From Sialis fuliginosa (Eukaryota > Arthropoda > Insecta > Megaloptera > Sialidae), in assembly GCA_961205875.1 (NCBI GenBank), contig OY540810.1:24614001-24678000 (forward strand): DNA of 64,000 nt. Direction: 5' to 3'. Under the pieces are notes generated by a model. That model was given only the letters and a program-made list of their open reading frames with translations. It searched no databases and was not told the DNA's origin. Made by a program: the position numbers and the translations under genes. Positions 22,986 through 32,899 of this stretch are shown here, piece by piece. Position 1 is the stretch's first letter. The number at the start of each line of letters is the position of its first letter.

Positions 22986-23238
22986 AATAAATCAGTTTCC
23001 TTAAAAATTCACTCATTTATTTGACATCAGTAAAGCTGTGGAACCCTGTACACATCTGTCAAATGAATTGCACTCATCAAAAATGGCAAGCAATTTAAAT
23101 CGTTCAACTACGAAGAGTAAATATGATTTTTTTTAATCAAACGGCGTAATCGTAAAAAAATGTCACTCACATATTTCAGAGCACAATCCTTATAAAAATG
23201 AATAGCTAAATCTTAATACTTATTAACTACAATATATT
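22986..23238. other. AT-rich spacer
   Basis: Nothing recognised. Confidence 0.5.
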
Positions 23239-23593
23239 TCAGTAGACATGTTCTAGAGGCAAGAGATACAGATAAAAATTATTTGCTAAGTAATAAACCC
23301 GACCGCAATGGCTTGATGTATTTTCTTTGTATAGAATTTGTGTCCGAAATGTTTGTATTTGCTGAGCAGAAATTCTGACATAAAAAGTAATCGCATACTT
23401 GAGGCATGGTCTCGTTGAAGGCGCCGGAATTGTGCTGGCGTTTGTTTGGGTGTGGGAATGAGGAGGCCTGCTGAAAATGTAGAGAACGAAATGGCGTACT
23501 TGAAAAAAGGAACAAACGTATTCTGTTTGGGTATTTGTAAATAAATCGAAGTGTATTGATAATATTTGAGTGTTGGTGGAGAACACTTCTCAT
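23239..23593 (-). other. Two overlapping >100-codon frames, doubtful coding
   Basis: On the minus strand two different frames are open over the same DNA: 115 codons (23586 to 23239) and 104 codons (23593 to 23279). The segment is more balanced in composition than its flanks, especially 23400-23480 (GGCGCCGGAATTGTGC on the plus strand). Neither product resembles a family I know. The shared stretch is Pro/Ser/Thr/His-rich. It may be an untranslated exon, a regulatory island or chance. Confidence 0.2.
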
Positions 23594-23936
23594 TTACTTA
23601 CGCCGCATTAAATCACAATTTTTTTTAAATGCGCTAAAAATAGTTTCAGAAAATTATTTTAATGTTTCCGATATTTTTTTTAATCAAATTTGTATACTTA
23701 TATTAAATATAATTTGTTTTTTAACTGAAACATTATATTATATTAAAATGAAAATGAAGTTTGATGTAAACAGATAAAGTAGCAAAAGAGCACTAATGTT
23801 TTGTAAACACTGATTGGGAATTATCTATAGACAAAACACATATGTAATCGATATGTCAAATTAGTTACAACGTTTGATTTCTAATGTCATGTGATATTTC
23901 GAGATTAGCTGTATCAGTCTGGCTTACAGTGCCGTA

Positions 23937-24500
23937 ACCAGAATAAAATTTCAGTGGGGGAAAGCATAACATCAACACCAATTACAGCTCATCAGTCCTA
24001 GAGAGTGGCGCCGGAACCAATTTTTTTTCTGAGGGAGCAGTAAGAATCTCAAACTTTAATTTTACTTGGCGTTCTTAAAATTCAAAATTGACTTCAATTT
24101 TCTTTAGCTTGATTAATATCGTATTGTTATAATATACAGTGGAACCTCGTTAGTACGTTTTTAAACGGACTAGGGGAAAACACGTACTAACAAGAAAAAC
24201 GTACTAACGAAATATTTTAATATGAGATCTTAACCTAAAAAAAAACTTACTAACGAGGTTTCACTGTACTCATTTTTTCTTTTTTTGTCTCTGACCAGAC
24301 TCTTGGTTACATTTTATAATTTGTTTGTAAGCTTTAACATCAGTTTACAAGAAGAATTTTGTAAAAAAAATTACAGCAAACAGATTTTTATAATTGCACG
24401 TCGCTTCAAACCCACTCTAAAAAATCAGGATCCAAATTTGGAGGTAGGGGGGTCAAAAAGTAGTCATTGCCCCCCCCCCCACTGAAAATTTTGGGGGGGA
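23937..24500. mobile_element. Old hAT-like repeat with nested pogo-like MITE
   Basis: The left end CAGTGCCGTAACCAG has the CAGTGGCGTAACCAG form of hAT termini, followed by AAAATTTCAGTGGGGG. The complement of the latter recurs at 24472-24491 (CCCCCACTGAAAATTTT). The outer right terminus is not clear. The 130-bp MITE at 24137-24266 sits inside it, so the host repeat is older. Confidence 0.45.
24137..24266. mobile_element. pogo-like MITE
   Basis: Starts CAGTGGAACCTCGTTAGTAC and ends with the complement CAGTGAAACCTCGTTAGTAA, with TA on both sides (24135-24136, 24267-24268). CAGTGGAACCTCG termini with TA duplication are characteristic of pogo/Tigger-type elements of the Tc1/mariner superfamily. 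It is 130 bp and non-coding. Confidence 0.85.
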
Positions 24501-24585
24501 AACTACTGAATATTCTGTGTTGTAAGTAATTTGTTGCGTATATATAATAATATATATAATATAATAGTAGTGACGTTAATTATAA

Positions 24586-24833
24586 ATAAAAACAAACTTG
24601 TTTATCTAAACGTCAAAATTTATTTAAGAAAAGGTAATCCCAAAGTTTCCATTCACAGAATCATCGTCAGGCTATTAATAAAGATTGAATTTTATTGAGA
24701 TAACGACATCGTTCTCATTTAAATCTTTATTAATAGCCTGACGATGATTCTGTGAATCGAAAGCTTGCAATTACCTTTTCTTAAATAAATTTTGACGTTT
24801 AGACAAACAAGTTTGTTTTTATTTTAATAATAT
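24586..24833. repeat. Inverted pair of a Penelope-like tail
   Basis: Positions 24586-24690 and 24721-24833 are near-perfect inverted copies of a block containing GCCTGACGATGATTCTGTGA, ATCGAAAGCTTGCAATTACC, ATTTTGACGTTTAGACAAAC and AAGTTTGTTTTTAT. A single copy of the same block is at 43043-43130. Head-to-head fragments with a TCGAAA...GACGTTT tail are reminiscent of Penelope-like element termini. That assignment is tentative. Confidence 0.6.
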
Positions 24834-26860
24834 ATATTATATATGTTTGTTTTGTTATATATTAATTGAAAGCATCTACATATGTATATGTAGATATACG
24901 AGTAATATGTACATAAGGACATATTGTATATTGACAACTATACATGCATAGCATTGAAGAAGTGGGTTTTATGCCGGAGATGAGAATAGAAAATTTTGAT
25001 TGCCCCGTTCTCTTGTTGGTTTATAAATGAAATATTCTACGTCAATATAGTCACAAATATCAACAAATATTTCTAATTCAGTACATTTAATTTAAAAATA
25101 GCCATTACTGGGGTCATATTGGAGACTGGTGCCAGTACCTTACCTTTTATTATTATTTATTATTATAGCATCAACTCTGATTTAGTCGATTGTTACCTAT
25201 ACTGAAAAACTACTTTCTTTAATACATAAACCAAAAACATAAAAGTTTTGTGAGAAATCTTGAATTATAGAAATTACAACTCGTAAATATATTTTTATAA
25301 ATGAAATTATACCAAATATACTAGTATGTAATTCTTTTACAGGAAAATCGTTGTTAGTTTTATTAAAACAATTTTCTTTTTCAGGTATGTCAGCAAAATC
25401 TACTAAGGGTATGTTTACAAATAAAGTTTTTTATAAAAATCTTTAGTCCAAACTTTTAATTAACTCTTCATTTGTTTTTACTTCTGCAAAGCAGAGAAAG
25501 TGAGATAAATATATGTCGTTCTCTCTTTATCTCATACACACATATTATTCTTTTAGCAAAAGTTGGGAGGCGCATTTGGGTCGCTTGGAAAGTTTAACTT
25601 TACATACTGTTGTTACAACTAAAGCCATTTGTGTCTAAGTACTTCGCTAATAGAATAAACTGTTTATAATTGTTTTCTGTAAATTTATTTTAAAATAAAC
25701 TCGAAACTCTCTTATTTAAAAATTTAATTAATTTAAAAACTTTACGTCTATTGAACCGTAGAATAATAAATTGTGCTTTTCTGCTTCCTGGAGTTTTTTA
25801 TTCTACTATCAAGTGGCCATAAGTAAATAATTAAATAGTCGTTTATTTACGATCCCAAAAACTATATTAATTTTATTTTTGTTGAAATTCTAACTTTTTA
25901 TTTGTATTTATGAATTTTGGAACAATGGATTGAGAGGTTAATACTAAATCTTTTTTTTACCAGTCAGTAATGTATGATAAATACTAAAGATAAATGAAAA
26001 GCTGTATCCTTCTTGATAAAGATAAAATACATAAGTTGTAATGCATCAATGTTTGACAAAAACAGATTTGAAGTTTAATAAAGCAGAATTAATCATGATT
26101 AGGGAATTATTTGTTTTTAACCTATTATTATAACCTATTATTATGTTATTATTATTATGTTAATTATAAACGTTAATCAGGATAATGATGAACTGAATAC
26201 AGTTAGTGAATCATACAGTATTGTTTGTTTTGTAATGGTCTGATAATTTTTTGAATAATAGAGAAATAATAACATCTAGTAACATGTTGCACTATTCATT
26301 TTTCTGATAATTATTCTGTATTTAGGGTAGCTTACACACTCTATTGGTTCGTATAATCGGGTGTATACTGTACACAGAATGTGTTTACTTAATTTCTCAA
26401 TTCGAATGTTTGGTTCGGTGAAATATTCATTGTTTCAAAACAACAAATATCGGTTGTTAGGATTGAATATTTTGGTTAATTAATTACATTTGTGCGATGG
26501 GTGCTGACTTTTAAGTTAAATATTTTCAAAGTAAATCAGTGAAAATGTTTTAGCTCTTTATTATGATAGCCTCGAGTCTATAAGTTACGAGGATCAAACA
26601 AAAATCAACAACTTGTATTGAGGTTTTACTTTTTGTTAGAATATTTAGTCCTTGAGAATTAGATTTTCAACTACTTAATCAAGAGAATGGTTCTGTGAGA
26701 GAAAGTATTTGCATACTACAAATATATATTGTTTTATTATAAAATATGAGCAGAATTCATCTATGACGTAAATAATAATGTAATACGACATTCTAAGATA
26801 GCCAATGCAAATGTGCATATTCGCATACGATAGCTATGATTAATGAGTCCAAATTGGTTT
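24834..26860. other. AT-rich DNA, nothing recognised
   Basis: About 2 kb with simple TA-rich tracts near 24825-24850 and no coding signal. A segment near 25373-25405 (TTCTTTTTCAG then GTATGTCAGCAAAATCTACT) resembles one near 55560-55595. Confidence 0.45.
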
Positions 26861-26980
26861 TGCTTTTTAATTGGATAACGCTGTTTAGACCTATCATCTA
26901 TGGAAGATTGATGGAGAGCTACCATGTGAAATATATTTAATCCTGATAGTTTATGGATAATACAAGTTAAGTCTCAAGTA

Positions 26981-27117
26981 TTGTGGTTTCGACATGATAG
27001 AACTAGATACACCATCCAAGCCACCAAGGCGCGTCTACAAGTAATTTTCGAATTTCAGAATTTAACAGTCCCTGATTATTTCCTTTGGGTATGTCTTAAG
27101 GTGATACATAAATTATA
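26981..27117 (+). pseudogene. mariner transposase fragment
   Basis: The frame from 26981 reads LWFRHDRTRYTIQATKARLQ, then VIFEFQNLTVPDYFLWVCLK and VIHKL before a stop. This matches the end of the DDE/D domain in mariner-type transposases (WFQQDGAxxHTAxATxxLL...F...PRSxDLTPLDYFLWGYLK). The second catalytic Asp is retained in HDRT, and the third corresponds to the PDYFLW region, where the block between F and the third catalytic residue is deleted. No terminal inverted repeats were found nearby. It is a decayed remnant. Confidence 0.75.
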
Positions 27118-27144
27118 AAAAAATATAAAATTTCACCCTTCTAA

Positions 27145-27255
27145 GATTTGACAGACACACAGAAATCATGGCGACAATAATCAAAATAGATAATTCCATC
27201 AAAATTCAGATTTCGAAAAAAATCGCCTTTACTATACTTACTATGTATATTTCAT
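27145..27255 (+). repeat. Repeat family D fragment 1
   Basis: GACAGACACACAGAAATCATGG, here in two parts, then AATTCCATCAAAATTCAGATT and TCGAAAAAAATCGC. Related fragments are at 35510-35640 and 42035-42130. The parent element is unknown. Confidence 0.55.
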
Positions 27256-27540
27256 ATAAATGGGTATAAGAAAGTAAAAAGTAATTATTTTAAGCCCTCT
27301 TCGTAGCTTTTGCACGACCCTGTGTAAAATAATAAAAATAATATTATATACGTAGAACAGTAAATTTACTAATCAAATACTCTACCAAAATTAGCAAATC
27401 AACAAAAAGTTTTAACTGAAAATTCACTCGTATATTTGTATTATTTAATTATAAAAACTCACATTTATGTGCTAGTACTAAATTATTCGCTCAAAAACAA
27501 GCATATTTTAAATAAAATCTCATCTATCTACGAGTATATA
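27256..27540. other. AT-rich spacer
   Basis: Nothing recognised. Confidence 0.5.
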
Positions 27541-27548
27541 CCATAGAC

Positions 27549-27908
27549 CAGCGATTCTTAGCCTGTGGGGCGCGAGCATATCGAGAAAAAATATTATTAA
27601 AAAATGTATTTAATTTACTGAAAGAAAAGCAGTAAAATACATTCTGACATAATAAAAAATAAAATACACGTTTACATTTACACTGATATAATACACTTAT
27701 AAATAGGAACTATCAGTACTGCACAATGTACATATTTAATAATTAACTTATCAATATTAAATTAAAAACAAGATTAATAATTATTAGTGACTCCCTTAGA
27801 CTGTCATGCAGAGCAAAGTTTTGCGAAAGAAGGTTTAATATTAGATATTTATTTCAGTGAAAATTATTGTATGAAGGGGGAGGGGGGGGGGCAGGTTAGG
27901 AAACGTTG
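27549..27908. mobile_element. hAT MITE with perfect 8-bp TSD
   Basis: The left terminus CAGCGATTCTTAGCCTG and the inverted right terminus CAACGTTTCCTAACCTG form a hAT-type terminal inverted repeat. The element is flanked on both sides by CCATAGAC (27541-27548 and 27909-27916), a perfect 8-bp target duplication. The 360-bp interior is AT-rich and non-coding, with a G-rich run just inside the right end. Confidence 0.9.
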
Positions 27909-27916
27909 CCATAGAC

Positions 27917-28060
27917 AAATATTCATTACACACATTATGTTATACATATAAAAACCCGTACATCCATACAAAATATATAAGCACTCGGGAAAAAAATTGC
28001 CGCGAATGTAAAATATTAGTGTTTTTTAAATCGCAAGAAAAAAAGTACAACCTATTTATT
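27917..28060. other. AT-rich spacer
   Basis: Nothing recognised. Confidence 0.5.
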
Positions 28061-28065
28061 TTACA

Positions 28066-28400
28066 CAGGCGCGTCTACAACTTTTTGTATCTCATTTTGT
28101 TTAGACTGCTTTCCACGTTGCATGAGTCGGTTTGGGGGGTTTGTGTGGGGGAGGAGTAAAGTGTACAGATCCCGGCGGGTGGTAGATCGGCAGTACGGGG
28201 AGTGGTGTGAAATCGTGTTGGCCCAGTTTCCATGGTGACGCGTTGCTGTGCGTATTTGTACCCTTGACTCACTCTCTGCAGCAGCATGCGGAGCACCGAA
28301 CTTCAGACTGCGACAATGGAAATATTATTCTTGTGGGGGAATCCCAGAGCGGGTGTCGGATTAACTGGAAGAATGAAATAACGATTTTAGTGTAGGTAGG
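28066..28400. promoter_or_regulatory. GC-rich island with X-box, candidate promoter or first exon
   Basis: This about 300-bp island is strongly GC-richer than everything within several kb. It holds an X-box (28226-28239, perfect on the minus strand), an AP-1-like TGACTCA (28266-28272), a GCAGCAGCATGCGGAGC stretch and, at 28391-28400, a splice-donor-like TAGGTAGGTG. Short open frames on both strands (73 and 62 codons) show no known domain. A host promoter with a 5' untranslated exon is the reading I favour. An eroded GC-rich transposon is possible. Confidence 0.35.
28226..28239 (-). promoter_or_regulatory. Consensus RFX X-box
   Basis: Read on the minus strand, GTCACCATGGAAAC matches all positions of GTHNYYATRRNAAC. 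It lies in the middle of the GC-rich island. Confidence 0.5.
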
Positions 28401-28796
28401 TGTTTAATTTTTTTCAAGTGGTTTGTGGATAGGAGTTGATGTTTGTTTTATCAGGGGTGGTAATTTTTATAGTTAAACTTTATTTCCATTTATTAGTGCT
28501 TAAAAACTGTTAAATACATTGTATATAACTTTTGATTATCGGTATAAGATCATAATAATTTGTAAAATCTATATGAAGACCGTATCAGGTATAAATGAAT
28601 TCACATTTCATGTACCTACTCTAAAAAATGCATCGATTACATTGTTTTTAAAAACTTGAAAACCCAAGACAAATAGGGGTTGAATCATAGCATTTTTTTA
28701 AAATCAGTAGCTAAAAAGAAGATACTTGCCAAAATCCCATCTATTTTTGTTCTATGATTGTATATGATGTATATGATTGAAAATGAGAAGAAGAAA
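28401..28796. other. AT-rich DNA, nothing recognised
   Basis: No supported feature. Confidence 0.5.
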
Positions 28797-29265
28797 AAAT
28801 GGTGTGACTGTGTCGGGATGCACAGTCGAGGAATTGACGTGAATACGTGGAAGAGGGGTTAAATAAAACTCAGACTCATGGATTGATACATCATAAATTT
28901 TTTTTATTACATAGAAACGTTTGAATTTTTGTAAAATGGACATAAATTATTGTCGTAAACTTAGTCTAAAGAAATATATAACCAGTATTGTATATTATAG
29001 TAATTTCTTATGATTTGTACGAACATAAAACTAATTAATTAATTAATATTTACAACCGCAATCGTGGAAATACAAAATTTAATTTGTTCTTGTTGTTTTT
29101 TTATAATATTAGATTTATCACTTATTAAAACTGCTTAAATGTTTTGCTTTTTACTTGTACTTGTAATTTGAGACCAAAACCCGCGTGGTAACTGCTCTGA
29201 ATGTCGAGATATACTAATTTTAAATTTACGCTAACGCGCAAAACTGATATCTGCGCGATACAACA
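28797..29265 (-). repeat. Repeat family E, copy 1
   Basis: The left block (GTGTGACTGTGTCGGGATGC, ACAGTCGAGG, GAAGAGGGGTTAAATAAAAC) and the right block (TTGAGACCAAAACC, TTTACGCTAACGCGCAAAA) match the two ends of the repeat at 61251-61655. The middle (about 28880-29160) is unrelated to the middle of that copy. GACTGTG and CACAGTC in the left block form a small hairpin. Confidence 0.65.
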
Positions 29266-29567
29266 AGTTTCTGTAATACCCATCCAGTATTTGGCCTGAA
29301 ATACTAGACGTTATTCACGTCAAAAAAATTTGTTTATATACCCCATAAAAAGTATTAGTAAGTATATTGGCGAGTAGCCATTTATTTTCTTGAGTAAGGT
29401 ACATGTATATAATATTTTAGTAAAGTACGTACATAAGTTGCCATAACTGTATGACGATGAATTCTTAAGATAATTTGAGAAAAGGAGGCTATAGTTTCCT
29501 TTCGAAATAGCATTGAGTCTTAAAATCGGTTAGTCCTACAAAAAAATAACGAAAAAGAATTAAACAA
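29266..29567. other. AT-rich DNA, nothing recognised
   Basis: No supported feature. Confidence 0.5.
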
Positions 29568-31125
29568 TTAAAATGCTCGTTGATCCCTAAAAAAATGCTA
29601 TTATCAAAAATAAAAAAAATAAATAAAAAATTTATATCAATTTTGCGAGCCTCCACGGACTGTCATAATTTTTTTAGCCAAATCTAATTAATGACTCTTG
29701 TAGATTACAATTTTCTATTCAATTTGCTTTTTGTATCGTTTTTTGACCGAGTTATGAAAGAAAAGATTTTCAGCTTTCCAAATCTACCTTTGGAATTTTT
29801 GTTCGCTGGCTAGAGGCATTCTAACATAAGTTAAAAATGTGATTTTTGCTTTTATCGCAAATAAATCATAGTCGTACTGCACAATACAAAGAAGCAAATT
29901 GAAGTCTGATCTACAAAAAGCATACAAGGTGCAGTGGGGTAAGTGCAGAAACGGGGCAAGTGTATTAAATGGTTCTTTTTATTATAATACGAATGCAATT
30001 GTAATAACTAATATGTCGTGAACTACTAAAAGTTAATACCAACTCTTCGACATAGATTTCGGACAATGAATGATGGTTTTCCCTTGTTTTTTTCAACCAG
30101 AACGAAGGCAGTACATACATAGTACACACACAACATTGAGGCAACCACGAATGTGTAACAATTCTTAAGAAAATTATGTATTCTATATTGTTATTTTTGG
30201 TAATTATAAAGAATATTGATTAAATTACACATTAAGTAAATAATTTCTTTTAAATTTTTGAAATTTATTGAGAAAAACACTAGTGGGGTCTTGCATGTGT
30301 TGGCATGGGGTAAGTGCATAGTGATGGATTCAATGCGTAACTTGTATGCAATAGGTGTGTGGCATATACAACAAAGATTACAAGAAACGACAGTACGAAT
30401 GTGAACGATGTCAGGATTCTGATTAATATAAGAATGCAAAAATGTCAATCAAAACTTTCATCTTATATATAATAAATATTTTAAATATTTTTTATATAAA
30501 TATATTTATTTATATAATAATATTTAATATAATAAATAATAAATACCATTTATATGTGTTAAACCTTTTTAAATTGTGGTTTATTTTATTAAACCCTTTT
30601 TTATATTTCAACAGAACATCATTGTTTGTTTAAAAAGTTCACTACTCCAAAACTAAACAACGTATCTTGATGCGGTAAAAAGCATTTTGTATTAGGCTTA
30701 TTCACAATTCTGCTCTTGCCCCATAGCATATGAAATAATGCTTCAAATCGTTTTTAACTACCGGTAATACACTTGCCCAGAAAATGGGGCCAGTGCACTG
30801 TAGTTGACATTTTCTACAATTTCTTGTCAAAATGCAAATATACAAGGAAAATTGGCGCTCTATTCAATTTAAATTAGTCAGTAATAACTGCACAATCATT
30901 TGATATTGAAAATATTAACTATTTATATAACAGATTGAAAATATATGGGTTCAAAGCACAACTATGCAAAAACTGGTCTGCACTTACCCCACTGCACCTC
31001 ATTTGATTTTTTCGAAAAAATAAAATCACGACTTGTGGAAGCTATCACAATAAAATAATTTTTCTATATTTATTTGCTATAATTTTTGGCAAAATAATTT
31101 TTTTAGGGATCACCGAGCTTTTTAA
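29568..31125. mobile_element. Outer TIR element, host of a nested element
   Basis: TTAAAATGCTCGTTGATCCC plus TAAAAAAAT at the left mirrors ATTTTTTTAGGGATCACCG plus AGCTTTTTAA at the right. The element is split by the insertion at 29927-30999. Without the insert it would be about 485 bp. The left arm includes TTTTTTGACCGAGTTATGAA-type sequence common in insect foldback repeats. No coding frame. Confidence 0.65.
29927..30999. mobile_element. Nested element with 23-bp perfect TIR
   Basis: AGGTGCAGTGGGGTAAGTGC plus AGA at 29927-29949 is exactly inverted at 30977-30999. Variants of GGGGTAAGTGCA recur inside on both strands (near 29954, 30307, 30713, 30772, 30790), probably subterminal transposase-binding repeats. 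The interior is extremely AT-rich and non-coding. A target duplication was not recognised, so the superfamily is open. Confidence 0.75.
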
Positions 31126-31544
31126 CTACCAAATTCATTTTCAATGGCCAAGAATATGTAAGATATACACAACTTGCTTAAGAGCACAACTCCTTTTTAT
31201 AGAGGCGAAGTTTAATTTAAAATAAGTATTATATAGAGATTGGTATATTTTACTGGATAAAAAAACATGAACGAAATAAAAGGCTATAATTTAAAAAATA
31301 AACTATTTTTGCGGGCTTTTTGGTAATTAAATTAATTAAATAAAGAGTTACTTGTTTTATTAGTAACTTGAGTTCATGAGAATTACAAAAAAGAAACACG
31401 TGTCAATTACAAAAACAATAAACCTTACTATTATAGCGGCTATAACTGGTGCTAGTACCTTAGAACGTACAATATTCAATTTTCACTATCTATGTAGATA
31501 AAATTTCGTGCATAGAAACTAACATATAGCAGAGGGAATCAGAA
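31126..31544. other. AT-rich DNA, nothing recognised
   Basis: No supported feature. GCTATAACTGGTGCTAGTACC (31438-31458, read in two parts) resembles GACTGGTGCCAGTACC near 25124. Confidence 0.45.
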
Positions 31545-31735
31545 GGGTTGGAGGGGGAGGGGGGGGGACTGATCCCGACGCGTGCACTTTTCCCGCAGGA
31601 GTGGCAACGACATTAACCGGGATTTACGAGCGACACCCGCCCGTCGGTAATTGCCGCCAAAGGGACACTAATTATGCGAAACAAGTTCACTGATAGATCC
31701 CGATCAATAATTAATATGCCACTTCTTTAATTTAA
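31545..31735. promoter_or_regulatory. GC-rich island, candidate enhancer or promoter
   Basis: After a G-rich run (31550-31567) comes about 110 bp of balanced composition with no repeat match in the window. It carries ATTTACGAG (Abd-B/Caudal-like TTTACGA), GGTAATTGCC and CTAATTATGC (homeodomain-like cores), TTAACCGGGA (Grainyhead-like) and GATCAATAATTAATATG. Clustered sites in otherwise AT-rich repeat desert suggest a conserved host element. This is inference from motif content only. Confidence 0.35.
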
Positions 31736-32097
31736 TTACATCTACATGTGTTTTTTTGTGTTTCGTTCGTTTTGTTTCCCACCGTTCGTGATTTAATTTT
31801 CAATCGTGATTTTGTGATGTTACACATTCATTAATTTTGATTATCGAAATTTGTTTATTGTGTCGTTTGTCTTGGGGGTTTATTTCATTAGTATAAATTA
31901 TATTTAGGAGATTTGTGTTTTAATTGTATGTACATGAAAAAATGTGATATATGTTTATGCTTGCTGTTCGTATATAAATAAATGTAATTACTATTCTAGG
32001 TACTATTTAGGTAATTGAGGGACATAACAGTATTATGGGAAAAATTGTAATTTTTTAATGAAAATATAGTAAAATGTCAAGTCTAATTTTTATAATA
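31736..32097. other. AT-rich DNA, nothing recognised
   Basis: No supported feature. Confidence 0.5.
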
Positions 32098-32099
32098 TA

Positions 32100-32326
32100 C
32101 AGAATGTCCCAAAAAATGTATGTACACTTAAATAACTCATATTTAAAATAATAATAATTATTTTCTAGTTACAACTGATTTAAAATAATGTCTGATATTA
32201 GACTTAACATTGAAAAACGCAAATTTGTTCTAAAATGCTATCAAAAGTGCAGTGATGGATTTATAATAAGACACACGGCCTAAAGCATCACCATGGAGGT
32301 TTGTACACATTTTTTGGGACGCTCGG
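32100..32326 (+). mobile_element. Internally deleted mariner-like element
   Basis: The ends CAGAATGTCCCAAAAAATGT and inverted CCGAGCGTCCCAAAAAATGT are TIRs flanked by TA (32098-32099, 32327-32328). From the ATG at 32188 the sequence reads MSDIRLNIEKRKFVLKCYQK, matching the transposase N-terminus of Tc3/mariner-like elements (EKRxFVLKCYxK). The frame then stops and runs directly into the right TIR, so nearly all of the transposase gene is deleted. Confidence 0.75.
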
Positions 32327-32370
32327 TATACATATAATAGCAAAATACACTTTCTAATATAAACTGAATT

Positions 32371-32647
32371 ACTTCATACTGTCTTCAAGTTACAATGCAG
32401 CATAGTACATTTTCTAGAATTTAAAAATAATATAATTTTTTTTATTACCTTTTACTTTCATGTTCCGTAATGCCGTCGAAAAATCGTGTTAGATATAAGG
32501 GCAGATTATACTTCATGCTGTCCTCAAGTTACAATGGAGCATAGTACATTTTAAAGAATTTTTAAATAATATAATTTTTTTATTACCTTTTACTTTCACG
32601 TTCCGTAATGCCGTCGAAAAATCGTGCTAGATATAAGGGCAGATTCT
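32371..32647 (+). repeat. Tandem duplication, 139-bp unit
   Basis: Unit 1 (32371-32509) and unit 2 (32510-32647) start ACTTCATACTGTCTTCAAGT and ACTTCATGCTGTCCTCAAGT and share TTCCGTAATGCCGTCGAAAA and GATATAAGGGCAGATT. The copies differ at only a few positions, so the duplication is fairly recent. Confidence 0.9.
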
Positions 32648-32899
32648 GGTTGTAGATACTACTTAAACGTTCAGAAATATTCTTTGCCGCATGGCGTATG
32701 TGCGTGCTTCTATCTGCACCGATTTAATTTATTTTTTCTGCAAAATTTTTGTCTCAGTGAGAACTCTAACCCTACTGATTTTCGTGCGAATCGGATCAGG
32801 GGTTTTGGAAATATTCAAAATTTTGTATATCTTTTGTGCCTATTGTCAAGGGAACGTCGCGGGTGTTCCTCACCGATTTCGATGAGACTTAGTGCACTT

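Noticed and set aside
27027..28080. 14-bp direct repeat AGGCGCGTCTACAA at 27027 and 28067, considered as a target duplication or LTR pair
   Set aside because: The first copy is part of the mariner transposase reading frame, the sequence between has no element ends at these points, and 14-bp matches are expected by chance at this window size.
29927..30999. Intact transposon gene inside the 23-bp TIR element
   Set aside because: The interior is almost entirely A/T with frequent stops. The 85- and 63-codon frames are chance.
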